A stretch of DNA of 46,898 nucleotides, taken from contig JAJRUQ010000179.1 in assembly GCA_024277705.1 (NCBI GenBank), positions 1-46,898 of the forward strand, read 5' to 3'. Made by a program: the position numbers and the translations under genes. Of the stretch, positions 36,767-45,942 are shown piece after piece. Each line of letters begins with the position of its first letter. The first letter of the stretch is position 1. The notes beneath the pieces were generated by a model, which was not told the origin of the DNA, made no database searches, and saw only the letters and a program-made list of their open reading frames with translations. Origin of the DNA: Gammaproteobacteria bacterium (GTDB lineage: Bacteria; Pseudomonadota; Gammaproteobacteria; SZUA-229).

Positions 36767-36795
36767 TTGCAACCGATGTAAAACTCGGTTATGTT
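36767..36795 (+). promoter_or_regulatory. Putative promoter of the LPP20 lipoprotein gene
   Basis: TTGCAA at 36767-36772 and TATGTT at 36790-36795 with a 17-base spacer. The predicted start lies about 70 bases before ATG 36871, which has gggag at 36861-36865. Confidence 0.4.
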
Positions 36796-36870
36796 TAGGG
36801 AATGAATGCATAAGCTGAAAATAAGGTATTAGCATTACAAAAATAGTTAAGTACATATTTGGGAGATAAG

Positions 36871-37473
36871 ATGATGAAAAAGAATTTGTTTACAGGTAAT
36901 TTTGGAAAATTCGGCAGTATGCTGGCTGTGGCGATGATGCTAACTGCCTGTGGTTCGAGTGAAGTAAAAGAAGCTGCGCCGGACTGTGTGTTTCCTGATG
37001 CGCCAACGACTGCGGCGCCTGCATGGATATGTGATGAGCCGGTAGAAGGGGTTGAAGTTTCAGCAGTTGGTATCGCTGAGAAATCTCAGGCGGGCCACAG
37101 CTTTATGAAGAATATGGCGGCAACCGATGCGCGTGTACAGCTGGCACAATCAATGAAAGTGCATGTACAGAACATGGTTAAACAATATGCCGAAACAACC
37201 GGTGCAGCGGATGCAGAAACTGTTGATAAGGTAAATACCTCAGTGACCAAACAAATTACTGATGAAACACTGGTCGGTACCAAAATCTATAAAACCCGAA
37301 CCAGTCCGAACGGTGCCCTGTATGTACTGCTGGGAATGGATGCATCGGTTACCTCACAAGCCACACAAAATGCCATTAAAACGAGCATGAACAATGATCA
37401 GGCATTATGGCAGCAATTTAAAGCACAGAAAGGACAGGATGAGCTGGCAGCTGCAATTGCTAATCAAAAGTAG
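36871..37473 (+). CDS. LPP20-family lipoprotein
   Basis: A 200-residue protein with a lipoprotein signal (FGSMLAVAMMLTACGSSEV, lipobox LTAC) and the LPP20-type domain: PAWICDEPVEGVEVSAVGIA, then AGHSFMKNMAATDARVQLAQ and LYVLLGMDASVTSQA. LPP20 relatives include the Helicobacter antigen and the Vibrio/Campylobacter FlgP group; the role here is unknown. A serine or glycine at +2 (CGSS) does not signal inner-membrane retention, so outer-membrane location is likely. A terminator follows. Confidence 0.85.
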   Translation: MMKKNLFTGNFGKFGSMLAVAMMLTACGSSEVKEAAPDCVFPDAPTTAAPAWICDEPVEGVEVSAVGIAEKSQAGHSFMKNMAATDARVQLAQSMKVHVQNMVKQYAETTGAADAETVDKVNTSVTKQITDETLVGTKIYKTRTSPNGALYVLLGMDASVTSQATQNAIKTSMNNDQALWQQFKAQKGQDELAAAIANQK

Positions 37474-37540
37474 TTAAGTAAAACTAACTAGTTAGCATTA
37501 GTTCAGCAACACGACAATTTATATATTTCATGTTCGTGTA

Positions 37541-37577
37541 AAACCGGCTTCCATCACTATGGAGGCCGGTTTTTTTA
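37541..37577 (+). terminator. Rho-independent terminator after LPP20 gene
   Basis: Stem aaaccggcttcca/tggaggccggttt with one G-U pair and a six-base loop, followed by T residues. It should isolate the lipoprotein gene from the next gene, which begins 14 bases further on. Confidence 0.88.
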
Positions 37578-37590
37578 TGGGTGAAAGACG

Positions 37591-39057
37591 ATGGTAATTA
37601 AGATGAGAACGTGTATTTATAAGCTGGCATATTTAAGTTTCCTGTTTACCGTGACGTCTGTTGCTGCAAGCAGTGAGTTTGAGCAATGGAAACAGCAGCA
37701 GTCGCAAGGTATCCAGCAACAGAAAAAAGAGTTTCAGGAATATAAAGACAAGCGTGATAAGGAATTCACGGCTTTTTTAAAAGCAAACTGGAAACAGGTT
37801 GATATCGTGAAGGGAGATGTTCGTGATGAAGAGCCCAAGCCTGATGTGATACCGGTGGCACCGGTTAAACCGGTAACAGCTGCTCCGGCGGCCAAACCGG
37901 TGCTGGTTTCTGTACCGAAGCCGGTGGTTGAAGAGCCGGTTTCGGCGCCGGTGGCAAAGGTTAAAGGTGAACCGGTAATGGTTGATTTTTTTGGTCGCCA
38001 ATTACGTTTCTATTATGATGCCAGGTTAAAGAAAAGTTTAACAGCAAAAATAAACAAAGATGTTGTCAGCGACTACTGGTCGGCTTTGAGTAAGGCGGAT
38101 TATGAAGATTTGCTTGCTCAGCTTATGGCGCAGAAAGAATCATTACATCTGAATGACTGGGCCTACGCCTCCCTGGTCAACAAGCTTGCGCTAGCGGTAA
38201 ACCGGAATCGCAAGAATGAAAGCGTACTGTTAAGCTGGTTTTTACTGGTGAAATCCAGTTATAAGGCTCGTATTGCATATGATAGTAATTCGGTATTTCT
38301 ACTGATGCCATCAAAAGATGAAATGTTTGATGTTCCCTTTTTTACCTTTAATAAAAAACGTTATTATACCGTTTCATTCGATGGTAAAAAGCAGAAGCCA
38401 GGGCAAGTGTTTACCTACGATGGCGAATATCCACAGACCACAAAAATACTGGATATGCAGGTTAGCTCAGTTGTTGCTTCAAATGACAAGTCAGAAAGGC
38501 GGCACCTTTCCTTTAAATTTGAAGGCAAACCATACAATATAGATGTTACCTACGACCGTGGACGGGTTAAGTTTTTTAATACCTACCCGCAACTGAATCT
38601 GAATATATACTTTGGTTCCGGGGTTTATAAAGCCACTGCAACGCCATTGCAAAAGCAACTGGCGGCACACATGCAGGGGATGTCCGAGCAACAGGCGGTC
38701 AATTTCTTATTACGTTTTGTGCAAACATCCTTAAAGTATGAAACAGATGATGAACAGTTTGGCGAAGAAAACTATTTGTTTCCGGAAGAGTCTTTGTTTT
38801 ACCCGTACTCGGACTGTGAAGATCGTGCCATTCTTTTTGCCTGGCTGGTGAACAGTCTGTTAAAGCTTGATGTTATCGGACTTGATTATCCGGGACATGT
38901 AGCGACGGCAGTTAACTTTAATGAGAGCATCGCTGGCGACAGCGTTACCTATAAGGGTAAAAAATATATTGTGAGCGATCCTACTTATATTAATGCCAAT
39001 GCTGGTATGACTATGCCCGAACTTAAAAAATACAAACCTGAAATTATTGCATATTAA
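37591..39057 (+). CDS. Secreted transglutaminase-like cysteine protease-fold protein
   Basis: A 488-residue exported protein I do not know by name. A signal peptide (LAYLSFLFTVTSVAASSE) is followed by a charged helical segment (QWKQQQSQGIQQQKKEFQEY), a proline/valine/lysine-rich linker of about 50 residues (PVAPVKPVTAAPAAKPVLV) and a large C-terminal part. Near the end lies a transglutaminase-like triad: Cys409 in YSDCEDRAILFAWLV, His436 in DYPGHVATAVN and Asp463 in YIVSDPTYINA. Such folds act as proteases, amidases or transglutaminases in the periplasm. The start may be ATG 37591 or 37603. It follows the LPP20 terminator and could be read through from it. Confidence 0.75.
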   Translation: MVIKMRTCIYKLAYLSFLFTVTSVAASSEFEQWKQQQSQGIQQQKKEFQEYKDKRDKEFTAFLKANWKQVDIVKGDVRDEEPKPDVIPVAPVKPVTAAPAAKPVLVSVPKPVVEEPVSAPVAKVKGEPVMVDFFGRQLRFYYDARLKKSLTAKINKDVVSDYWSALSKADYEDLLAQLMAQKESLHLNDWAYASLVNKLALAVNRNRKNESVLLSWFLLVKSSYKARIAYDSNSVFLLMPSKDEMFDVPFFTFNKKRYYTVSFDGKKQKPGQVFTYDGEYPQTTKILDMQVSSVVASNDKSERRHLSFKFEGKPYNIDVTYDRGRVKFFNTYPQLNLNIYFGSGVYKATATPLQKQLAAHMQGMSEQQAVNFLLRFVQTSLKYETDDEQFGEENYLFPEESLFYPYSDCEDRAILFAWLVNSLLKLDVIGLDYPGHVATAVNFNESIAGDSVTYKGKKYIVSDPTYINANAGMTMPELKKYKPEIIAY

Positions 39058-39199
39058 TAAAACAAATCAGGGCGAGGGTATTTTTGAGCCGGTTAAACAT
39101 GGTTGTTTCAGAACTCTTCAAGCTTGTTTAACAGCCGGTCATGGAGCGGCCCTGTTGCTTATCGGCCGGCCAGATATCCGCTTAAGTATTTTGCGGCTA

Positions 39200-40594
39200 T
39201 CAACTATCTTTACCATCGCATGTCAGCCAGTTTATGACCTCTGCCTGTAATTGCTGATACGCAATACTGCTTGTCGAGTTGAATTGCCACTCAGGGTGCT
39301 GACGAAGAGTGGCTACAATTTTATGCCAGCGTTCAGGTAGTGCATGGTCTGCATTATCGGAGAGTTGTATATTGTTCTGCGCAGCATGTCCGCGTTGCGT
39401 CAGAGCGTGCAGTAATTTACGCTGCCGGAGGTATAGCAGACTTATTGTGTCATCATCCGCACACAACCATTTGTGTCCGTGCCACGCGGCCAGTAGTTCT
39501 CGCTGGTAGCGCCGCAACGTCGCCCAGCCTGCCCCTAATGCTGCCCCTATCATGGCGGCGGCACCGAGGCTGATACCGCCCACCATCAAATCAATACCCG
39601 CTCCCGTAGCGGCGCCTTTTAAAGCGGTCGCACCTGCGTTCAGTCCAAAATCTTTTAATGCACGTGGCGAGAATATATCCAGTTCCCACTCGCCATCACT
39701 GACAGCCAGCTGTTGCATATCAATATCCTTCTGTGTGAAAGCAAAGATTGTTAGTAAATCTCGCAATGCAGACTGTTCTGCCTTGCGTACGAAACGCTGC
39801 ATTGATGTAACGTCAGCATCTGAAATTCCGTGCTTGTCCGAGACTTCACGGCGATAGCAGGCAACTTCGGTGAGCAATTGAAAAATACGTTGTGCTGCGG
39901 CATGGACCAGTGTGTTCCATATTTCCTGTCGATAGGTGATCAGTGTCTGCAGTGTATCGTAACGTCGTTCAAGCAGGCTTTGAAGTTTTTGATACAGTCT
40001 TTTCTCGGCCTCAAAATCAAAAGCCACAGTATCAAATTCCAGTGCCGAATGCAGGTTGAAACGCGCCATCTGTTCGCGCCATCGGGTCAGGGCTGGCTGG
40101 TTACCAGCGATAAAATTAAACACCGGAAGAATCGGTTTACCAGCCTTGCTTAATATTTCAACTTCATCGCTATACTTACCGAGCAGGGGTTCACGCACGT
40201 CGATTAAATACAGCAGGACGTCACTGTTGAGGGATTGCCGCAGTACCTTGATTTCCTGTTCGAAATCAGGAAACTCTTGCGCCCGGGAGATGAAGGTGTG
40301 CAATAGGTCCGCTGGCAATCTGGCAGCAAACGTTGCAGACATTTCATCAAGAGTCTGCAGTAAAGCGCTAGAATCTTCAAATCCGGGGGTGTCATACAGG
40401 TTCAATATGGCATCATCACCGGCAAAAATCACCGATTTTTCTACAGCACGTGTGGTACCTGCCGAGTCATTGATGTTGCCAAACTGGTCATCCCGCAGCA
40501 GGGTACGGATCAGCGAAGTCTTGCCGGCATTGGTGTGGCCGACAACAGCAACATTTATCGCCGGGTAATCGGGCTGGTGTTTGATTTTTGTCAT
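39200..40594 (-). CDS. GTPase with DUF3482 domain
   Basis: A 464-residue protein. The N-terminal TRAFAC GTPase domain has G1 VVGHTNAGKTSLIRTLL near residues 17-33, G2/switch DSAGTTRAVEKS and G3 NLYDTPGFEDSS. The C-terminal DUF3482 region contains hydrophobic stretches rich in glycine and alanine (GGISLGAAAMIGAALGAGWA), which suggest membrane insertion. It starts four bases after the DUF2868 gene, its standard partner in gammaproteobacteria. The function of the pair is unknown; the arrangement resembles a membrane-associated GTPase and its receptor. Confidence 0.88.
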   Translation of the reverse strand: MTKIKHQPDYPAINVAVVGHTNAGKTSLIRTLLRDDQFGNINDSAGTTRAVEKSVIFAGDDAILNLYDTPGFEDSSALLQTLDEMSATFAARLPADLLHTFISRAQEFPDFEQEIKVLRQSLNSDVLLYLIDVREPLLGKYSDEVEILSKAGKPILPVFNFIAGNQPALTRWREQMARFNLHSALEFDTVAFDFEAEKRLYQKLQSLLERRYDTLQTLITYRQEIWNTLVHAAAQRIFQLLTEVACYRREVSDKHGISDADVTSMQRFVRKAEQSALRDLLTIFAFTQKDIDMQQLAVSDGEWELDIFSPRALKDFGLNAGATALKGAATGAGIDLMVGGISLGAAAMIGAALGAGWATLRRYQRELLAAWHGHKWLCADDDTISLLYLRQRKLLHALTQRGHAAQNNIQLSDNADHALPERWHKIVATLRQHPEWQFNSTSSIAYQQLQAEVINWLTCDGKDS

Positions 40595-40598
40595 AAGC

Positions 40599-42056
40599 CT
40601 ATACCGGGCTCATGGTGATGACATGATCGGCAGGAACCTTGCAATCTTCGGCTAAGCGGTACCAGGCCGCCAGTCGCGAGCTGGAGACCGGCTTGTCTTG
40701 GTTGTCGGTCAATAACACCAGCCAGCGTTGCGAACTGTTAGCCATCAAACTGTTAATGGTTCGTTGTATGCCGCGATCAGGGGCGCGAGCAGAAGATACT
40801 GCCACTGCGAGTGGCGCGTGTTTTCTGCCCTGAAGATGTTGCAGAATATGTTTTAGTGAATCACGATTAGTGACCTGTCCGAGGTCGTAAGTTATATTAA
40901 TTGATGTCAGGGGCCAGGACATGTTGTCGCTGAGCTCGACAGCTACCCATTGTGTTTCGGCGGGAAGTGCATGTGGCACAGGTGTTTTAAGCTGCGTTTC
41001 AGATGTGGCCGGTGGTGAGGTATCAGCATCGACTATCTCACTATGACTTGCCAGCGGCATCAGCCGTTGACGCAAGTTAATATAATAAGGCAGGTAATAA
41101 TCCAGAGTGAAAAGATTTCGGGCGCGACGAAGCATGATCGTTGACCAGCTCCAGAGCAGTAGTCGCGGCACGATGCCAAAACACAGCAGTGAACCCAGCA
41201 GGAACTGCGCCCAATGGTAGCGTTGCTCAACAGTAAAGGTTTTGACGGTAGCAGACTGTAGTGAGCCGGTTCGAGCATCCAGTACCAGCTCTGGTGAAGG
41301 TGTAGTGAAGCCTAACAGCTGCAGTGGCATACTTAAGATATCCGTCATTTTTATGAAGACATTGTCCGATAACAGTGTTGTACCCCAGACAAAGTCATAC
41401 TGACGAAACATTAACAATAATACTAAAAAGACCAGGCCGGTGAAGAGATAAACCAGCCATAGCTGATGGGTCATTTTACTTAAGTGCCATTTTCCGATAG
41501 CGCCGGAAAAGTTACCGTCCAGCCATGCCCGGTCAGCCTGTAAGCTGATGTTATTGTTGCCGGTATCGCTGATTCTGCTTTTATTTTTAAGACGCTCTGC
41601 CAGCCAGTTTGTTAATCGGGTAAGCATACCTGAAGTCAGACCTTCTATATGCAGGCCGATACCGGCTAACCATAACAACATAGAAATAAAATTAAAACCA
41701 AGAAGGACCAGTAATAACCAGTAGATATTAATAGTCTGACTGTCAGTGATTGCATATATGCTGCCTAGTGCACCGAGAAAAGCTGCCACTAAAGAAATAA
41801 ATGCCCCTGCATGACGTGACAGCCTTGCCGCGCGTGTGAGCAATAAACAGAGGTTATGCTGTTCAACCAGACATTTAGCCCGCAGCCATAGTAGCTCTTC
41901 AAAATTTTTGCGTAAGTTGTGACCGGAGAAATCATCCTCAGTATTGCAGACAAGAGGGTGATCCGATTCTATATAACGTAGCTGATGGATGAGTAGACGT
42001 TTGTCGAAATTTGAAGTTGCCACGGTCTGGATAAGCCTTTTTTTTGCACTATACAT
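40599..42056 (-). CDS. DUF2868 integral membrane protein
   Basis: A 485-residue membrane protein with several helices (for example LVAAFLGALGSIYAI, IYWLLLVLLGFNFISMLLWL, LWLVYLFTGLVFLVLLLMF and FLLGSLLCFGIVPRLLLW). The opening HQLRYIESDHPLV and the WLAGIGLHIEG block fit DUF2868. The C-terminal 120 residues are soluble with alternating strands (VAVELSDNMSWPLTSINITY, RWLVLLTDNQDKPVSSSRLA). It is always found next to DUF3482 GTPases and presumably works with them at the inner membrane. Confidence 0.85.
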   Translation of the reverse strand: MYSAKKRLIQTVATSNFDKRLLIHQLRYIESDHPLVCNTEDDFSGHNLRKNFEELLWLRAKCLVEQHNLCLLLTRAARLSRHAGAFISLVAAFLGALGSIYAITDSQTINIYWLLLVLLGFNFISMLLWLAGIGLHIEGLTSGMLTRLTNWLAERLKNKSRISDTGNNNISLQADRAWLDGNFSGAIGKWHLSKMTHQLWLVYLFTGLVFLVLLLMFRQYDFVWGTTLLSDNVFIKMTDILSMPLQLLGFTTPSPELVLDARTGSLQSATVKTFTVEQRYHWAQFLLGSLLCFGIVPRLLLWSWSTIMLRRARNLFTLDYYLPYYINLRQRLMPLASHSEIVDADTSPPATSETQLKTPVPHALPAETQWVAVELSDNMSWPLTSINITYDLGQVTNRDSLKHILQHLQGRKHAPLAVAVSSARAPDRGIQRTINSLMANSSQRWLVLLTDNQDKPVSSSRLAAWYRLAEDCKVPADHVITMSPV

Positions 42057-42238
42057 CGTAGCATTTTATCTAGCCTGAACTCGTTTGTAACTAAAAGCTT
42101 GCCAGCAGTGATAATATTTGTGTTGACAGGGGTTAAACAAGTACCGCCTGGCTGCACATCGCTGCCCGAGTACAGAGGTTGTTAGTGGCAAATAAAGGAA
42201 TGTTGCTTAAGGTATGTGTTTTTATGCTGAAAGTGAGT

Positions 42239-42787
42239 TTAGCTGGAATCGCCCTTAACGCGTGGAACCTCAATAACAGGTTTTTTTGCAGCATTAACAG
42301 GTAAATTCATTTTATTTCGCGATATGATCTCCTGACGGACACGCATGAGATAACCTCCTAGCGCACCACCACCAACGGCCAGCGTCAACAGGCCCAGTGT
42401 AAGAAACTGAGTAAATATCATTAGTGAGCCAGCGGCAACAATGCCAATAAAGCCAGCACCCAGTTTGAAACTGGATCTGGCGTGTGCACGATTGGTTTCT
42501 TTACGGATTTCCTCATGACTTTTCCGGATAAGCCTGGTTTTCTGGCGTTCAGCATTAACCCGCAATTTTTCCCGCTCCCGGTTGAACTCATCTTTGGCGT
42601 TCGCCAGGGCATCTTTTTTAGCGTGGTTGGCAATTGAACTAAACCAGAAGGCGGTAACCAGGCCTATAATAAAAGCAAGCAATAACACTGCCAGCCAAAG
42701 TTCCTGGTCATCAGATTTCATTGCTGCCAGGGTCATAGCGACAGTGGCGGTTTGTATGATCAGAATGCCCGATAGATATTTCAACAT
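42239..42787 (-). CDS. Unrecognised small membrane protein
   Basis: A 182-residue protein I cannot assign. Two hydrophobic helices at the N terminus (GILIIQTATVAMTLAAMKS and LAVLLLAFIIGLVTAFWFSS) are followed by a highly charged helix (DALANAKDEFNREREKLRVN to RKETNRAHARSS), then two more hydrophobic helices (AGFIGIVAAGSLMIFTQFLT and LGLLTLAVGGGALGGYLMRV) and a basic tail. This gives a four-helix protein with a cytoplasmic coiled-coil loop. It is on the same strand as, and 182 bases upstream of, the DUF2868/DUF3482 pair, so it may belong with them. Confidence 0.65.
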   Translation of the reverse strand: MLKYLSGILIIQTATVAMTLAAMKSDDQELWLAVLLLAFIIGLVTAFWFSSIANHAKKDALANAKDEFNREREKLRVNAERQKTRLIRKSHEEIRKETNRAHARSSFKLGAGFIGIVAAGSLMIFTQFLTLGLLTLAVGGGALGGYLMRVRQEIISRNKMNLPVNAAKKPVIEVPRVKGDSS

Positions 42788-42901
42788 GATTATATATTAG
42801 TCAGAATCTAGCTGATGAAGCAAGCACCTGAAATCACTGTCATTCTCTACTGGCCGGATAAAAAGAGACTTAATCAGAGGTGCTTTAATATGATTGGACT
42901 G

Positions 42902-43729
42902 TTAAGTATAGCCAAATGTTTTTAATGGCCCGGCACATACCTGTTCAAGCAAGGTGATTTCTTCGGGTTTTAATATGTTTTTATAGCTGCCTACTCTGGC
43001 ATTGGATAATTTCTTTCCCCAGAGTTCTGATAACCAGGCATTTTTATTATGTTTCAACTCATCATAATCGATATCATCATGTTTCCAGTCTTCAGAAGCA
43101 TTGAATTCGTTAAGTTTTAAGCCACTTGTTTGACGAATTTTTTCAATAACTGCCTGCGGATTATTGACCAGATCCTCGTATTTAATAATCGTTAAACTGT
43201 TTTTATATGGTGGATGCTGTGAAGCAAGTGCCGGCATATAACATTGCATATAGAGGTTGCCCAGTAAATTCATATTTCTGGGCAGCGTGTTTCCTTCTGA
43301 CTCCCCTTTATTCCGTAAACGTTCACCAACACGCACCAGCGATGCGGCGACATCTCTTGGGTCGCGGATAATGATAATAAATTTCGGATCTTCACCAATG
43401 CTGCTAAGTAAGTCAAATATAGCAGGAAAGCGTGGCGTTAAAGGCGGATGTTTCAGTACAAGGTGCTCTGCTTCAGGATATCGATTTCGTGTTTTATCAA
43501 GAAATGATTTTGCCCAGCCGGCAGTAAAATATCTCATGTCTTCAACAGATGAAAAATAATATTTATTATGTTCTTCAAATTTTTGCATGCCAAAAACATA
43601 AGCTTCAACAATATTTCTCAGGTAACTGGCTTCATGTATTAACGGGTTAGTCGTACTGTCAGAGCACAGGATGCTCTGTAGTAAAGTCGTGCCTGATCGA
43701 TTAACACCGCCTATAAAAAAAACGCTCAT
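42902..43729 (-). CDS. Sulfotransferase family protein
   Basis: A 275-residue PAPS-dependent sulfotransferase fold. The 5'-phosphosulfate loop is FFIGGVNRSGTTLLQSILC at the N terminus, and the 3'-phosphate site is IIIRDPRDVAASLVRVGE. Later KYEDLVNNPQAVIEKI and the C-terminal YKNILKPEEITLLEQVC match the family. Such bacterial enzymes sulfate cell-surface glycans, lipids or peptides; the substrate is unknown. It is cytoplasmic with no signal peptide. It neighbours an FkbM-type methyltransferase, which suggests joint tailoring of a surface molecule. Confidence 0.87.
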   Translation of the reverse strand: MSVFFIGGVNRSGTTLLQSILCSDSTTNPLIHEASYLRNIVEAYVFGMQKFEEHNKYYFSSVEDMRYFTAGWAKSFLDKTRNRYPEAEHLVLKHPPLTPRFPAIFDLLSSIGEDPKFIIIIRDPRDVAASLVRVGERLRNKGESEGNTLPRNMNLLGNLYMQCYMPALASQHPPYKNSLTIIKYEDLVNNPQAVIEKIRQTSGLKLNEFNASEDWKHDDIDYDELKHNKNAWLSELWGKKLSNARVGSYKNILKPEEITLLEQVCAGPLKTFGYT

Positions 43730-43839
43730 TAGTTAAAGGTCTCCAAATGTAAAATTATCTGTTTATGAAAGAAAGCTTAAGCGTTTCTACCGGTTGGAAA
43801 TCAGGAAAATATTGGCCCGTAGAATAGCCCCACAGGTTT

Positions 43840-44886
43840 TTAACGCTTTGCCATGATTTCAGTTGTTGCTTGATTAATAATGCTGAGCTTTTCATATGGC
43901 GCTTTCATGCTGTAAATGCCAAATCCAATGTTTGATAAATAATCACATATAGCGGGGACATCAACCCCCATGTGCGGATGTAAGTCCAGTAGCAATATTA
44001 AATCAGGGTTGTTTTTCAGGGTTTGTTCTGCACCAGCCAATACTTCTTTTTCAGCACCTTCAACATCTATTTTTATCATATCAACCTGATTAACTTCATT
44101 TTCATCAAGGATAGCGTCAAGTGTTCGTTTGTCTACTTCAATAGTTGAATTACTGGTTGTGCCTTGCGCCGAGACAAGACTGTGCCAGCCACTTTTTTCA
44201 CCAAGGTATAACTGTGCTTTTCCTTCTGTATCAGACAGCGCGAGTTCAAATAACCGGATAGAATCGTAATGATTTAACCGGGCACTTTTCTCAAACCAGT
44301 GACAGTTCTCCGGTTCAGGTTCAAACGTTAAAACTGTTCCCTTGTTTCCTGTTATTTTTGCAGCCAGTAATGAAAAATCACCTTTATTACCGCCAACATC
44401 AATAAATGTCTGACCGGGCTTAAGCAAATTACAGATAGTCAGTGTTTTATCATATTCATAGATGCCCAGGGCGCGCGCCAGCATCATCTGCGATTCTTTT
44501 ATGTTGAGGTATATTTTTCCACCAATAACGGGGTACGCTATATATTCCTCAGGAAAATAAGCCTGTAAACCGGGATAGTTACGTATAGCAGCCTGTTTCA
44601 TGTCTATGTTACGCGAATGGATATTCCCGCTTATAGCCAGACGCAGTATTTTCCATGCCTGAATGGCTGCCGCTTGAATGGTTCCTGCGATATATTTTTC
44701 TGAACAGACGGAACAAAGGGCAAGAAAATTATCAACGTGCTTAACATTTTCCTGAAAAACAGTACTGAAACGAACATTAGACGAATCCAGCGGGGTCTGG
44801 CATTCCGGGTTGGAACACAGGTTATCAGCTTCTGCTAATAATGCCTGCTGGAAATCACTGGAAATTGATATCGGGTTTTTATTCAT
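43840..44886 (-). CDS. FkbM-family methyltransferase with N-terminal zinc-binding HNH-like module
   Basis: A 348-residue protein with two parts. Residues 20-65 have paired cysteines C24-x4-C29 and C58-x2-C61 with HVDN at 50-53, the spacing of an HNH-type zinc finger whose catalytic final histidine is replaced (CSVCSEKY). Residues from about 130 are an FkbM SAM methyltransferase: TFIDVGGNKGDFSLLAAKI, VLTFEPEPENCHWFEKSAR, VDMIKIDVEGAEKEVLAGAE and LILLLDLHPHMG. FkbM enzymes methylate sugar hydroxyls. The zinc module is an unusual addition. No signal peptide. It is 110 bases upstream of the sulfotransferase gene on the same strand. Confidence 0.85.
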   Translation of the reverse strand: MNKNPISISSDFQQALLAEADNLCSNPECQTPLDSSNVRFSTVFQENVKHVDNFLALCSVCSEKYIAGTIQAAAIQAWKILRLAISGNIHSRNIDMKQAAIRNYPGLQAYFPEEYIAYPVIGGKIYLNIKESQMMLARALGIYEYDKTLTICNLLKPGQTFIDVGGNKGDFSLLAAKITGNKGTVLTFEPEPENCHWFEKSARLNHYDSIRLFELALSDTEGKAQLYLGEKSGWHSLVSAQGTTSNSTIEVDKRTLDAILDENEVNQVDMIKIDVEGAEKEVLAGAEQTLKNNPDLILLLDLHPHMGVDVPAICDYLSNIGFGIYSMKAPYEKLSIINQATTEIMAKR

Positions 44887-45182
44887 AGGAATACGATTTT
44901 ATCTTATTACTGTTATGTTAACCGGCGGTATTATCACCATCAACAGGCCTGCTGCTTTTATGAAAAATTTTCTCAGCAGTGTTTAATTATGGCCGCATTA
45001 TGCCGCTGAATTCTTGCATAAGTCAGCATTATGGCAAGGATTCATCAGAAAGCGTTGAAAATTAGTGATACGGTATTTATGTTACCACGCTATCATCATG
45101 AAATAAGGGGGGGCAGGTATCAGTATCAATGTCTATTATTACTGTAGCGTGTTGCGTTATATAATGTTTAGTGAGATTTCAT
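44887..45182. other. Intergenic region, no feature
   Basis: 296 AT-rich bases between the broken lgt and the FkbM gene. It must contain the FkbM promoter on the minus strand. I see no gene, repeat or convincing terminator. Confidence 0.5.
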
Positions 45183-45942
45183 CTATGCCACACCGGTGTC
45201 CCGGTGTATCCTGTATAGCAATAGCATACCGCCAGCGACCAGCGGCAGGGAGAGATACTGGCCCATGGTTAAGCCCGATGAACCGATAGCAAAGGCCTGA
45301 TATTCTTTAAAGAATTCAAGAAAAAATCTGCCGCCGAAATACACCACAAAGATGATGGCTACGTTTATTCCCAGCGGGCGCTGTTCACCATATCGTTGAT
45401 CAATGGTAAAAATAATTATTGCAGTCAGTATGCCGAGTAGTGCTTCATACAGTTGACTTGGGTGGCGAAGTGGAACCTCGGCAACAGCAAGTCCGCTATC
45501 GTAGCAGGGAAATTTTATGCCCCACGGCACATCGGTGACACGTCCGACAATCTCGCTGTTGAAAAAATTACCGACACGGATGCTGATAATGCCCAGCGTG
45601 ATCGAAAAGCTGAATCGGTCAAGTGTATCCAGATAAGGTCGCCGTTCACGTCTGGAAAAATAATACAGAGCGTAAGAGTAAGCCGATGGTGGTACCGTGG
45701 CTGGCCATGCCGCCATTCTTGAAATTAAGGATCTCGGCAGGGTTGCTCAGGTAGAACGCCGGTTGATAGAAGAGTATATGCCTCAGACGGGAGCCGATGA
45801 CCACGGCAAGGGTCAGAATGGTGATGTCCAGCCAGTGCCACAAGCTATAGCCGCCAAAGATGGTAACAGCAAAGCCGAGCAGGTAATAACGGATCTCAAA
45901 TTCACCAATCGTAAAAAAGACAGGGGATATATCCCAGATCAA
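45183..45942 (-). pseudogene. lgt: Broken prolipoprotein diacylglyceryl transferase (Lgt)
   Basis: Two overlapping minus-strand frames together make an Lgt. The first (45942 to about 45680) gives PVFFTIGEFEIRYYLLGF, then VVIGSRLRHILFYQPAFYLS and GGMASHGTTIGLLL; the second continues ALYYFSRRERRPYLDTL, ISIRVGNFFNSEIVGRVTD, PLRHPSQLYEALLG and TMGQYLSLPLVAGG. One extra base near 45678 in the run encoding GLLL accounts for the shift. About 15 residues expected between IFGGYSLWHW and LDITILTLAV also seem to be missing. The style (FYQPAFYLSNPAEIL) is closer, from memory, to Bacteroidetes Lgt than to E. coli Lgt. Lgt is essential, so an intact copy should exist elsewhere unless this is a sequence error. 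Confidence 0.8.

Noticed and set aside
37541-37577. REP element or attenuator
   Set aside because: A single hairpin with T run placed just after a stop codon is explained by a terminator.
39058-39199. Terminator from ccggttaaac/gtttaac repeats between convergent genes
   Set aside because: The arms are interrupted by extra bases and there is no T run, so the pairing is not convincing.
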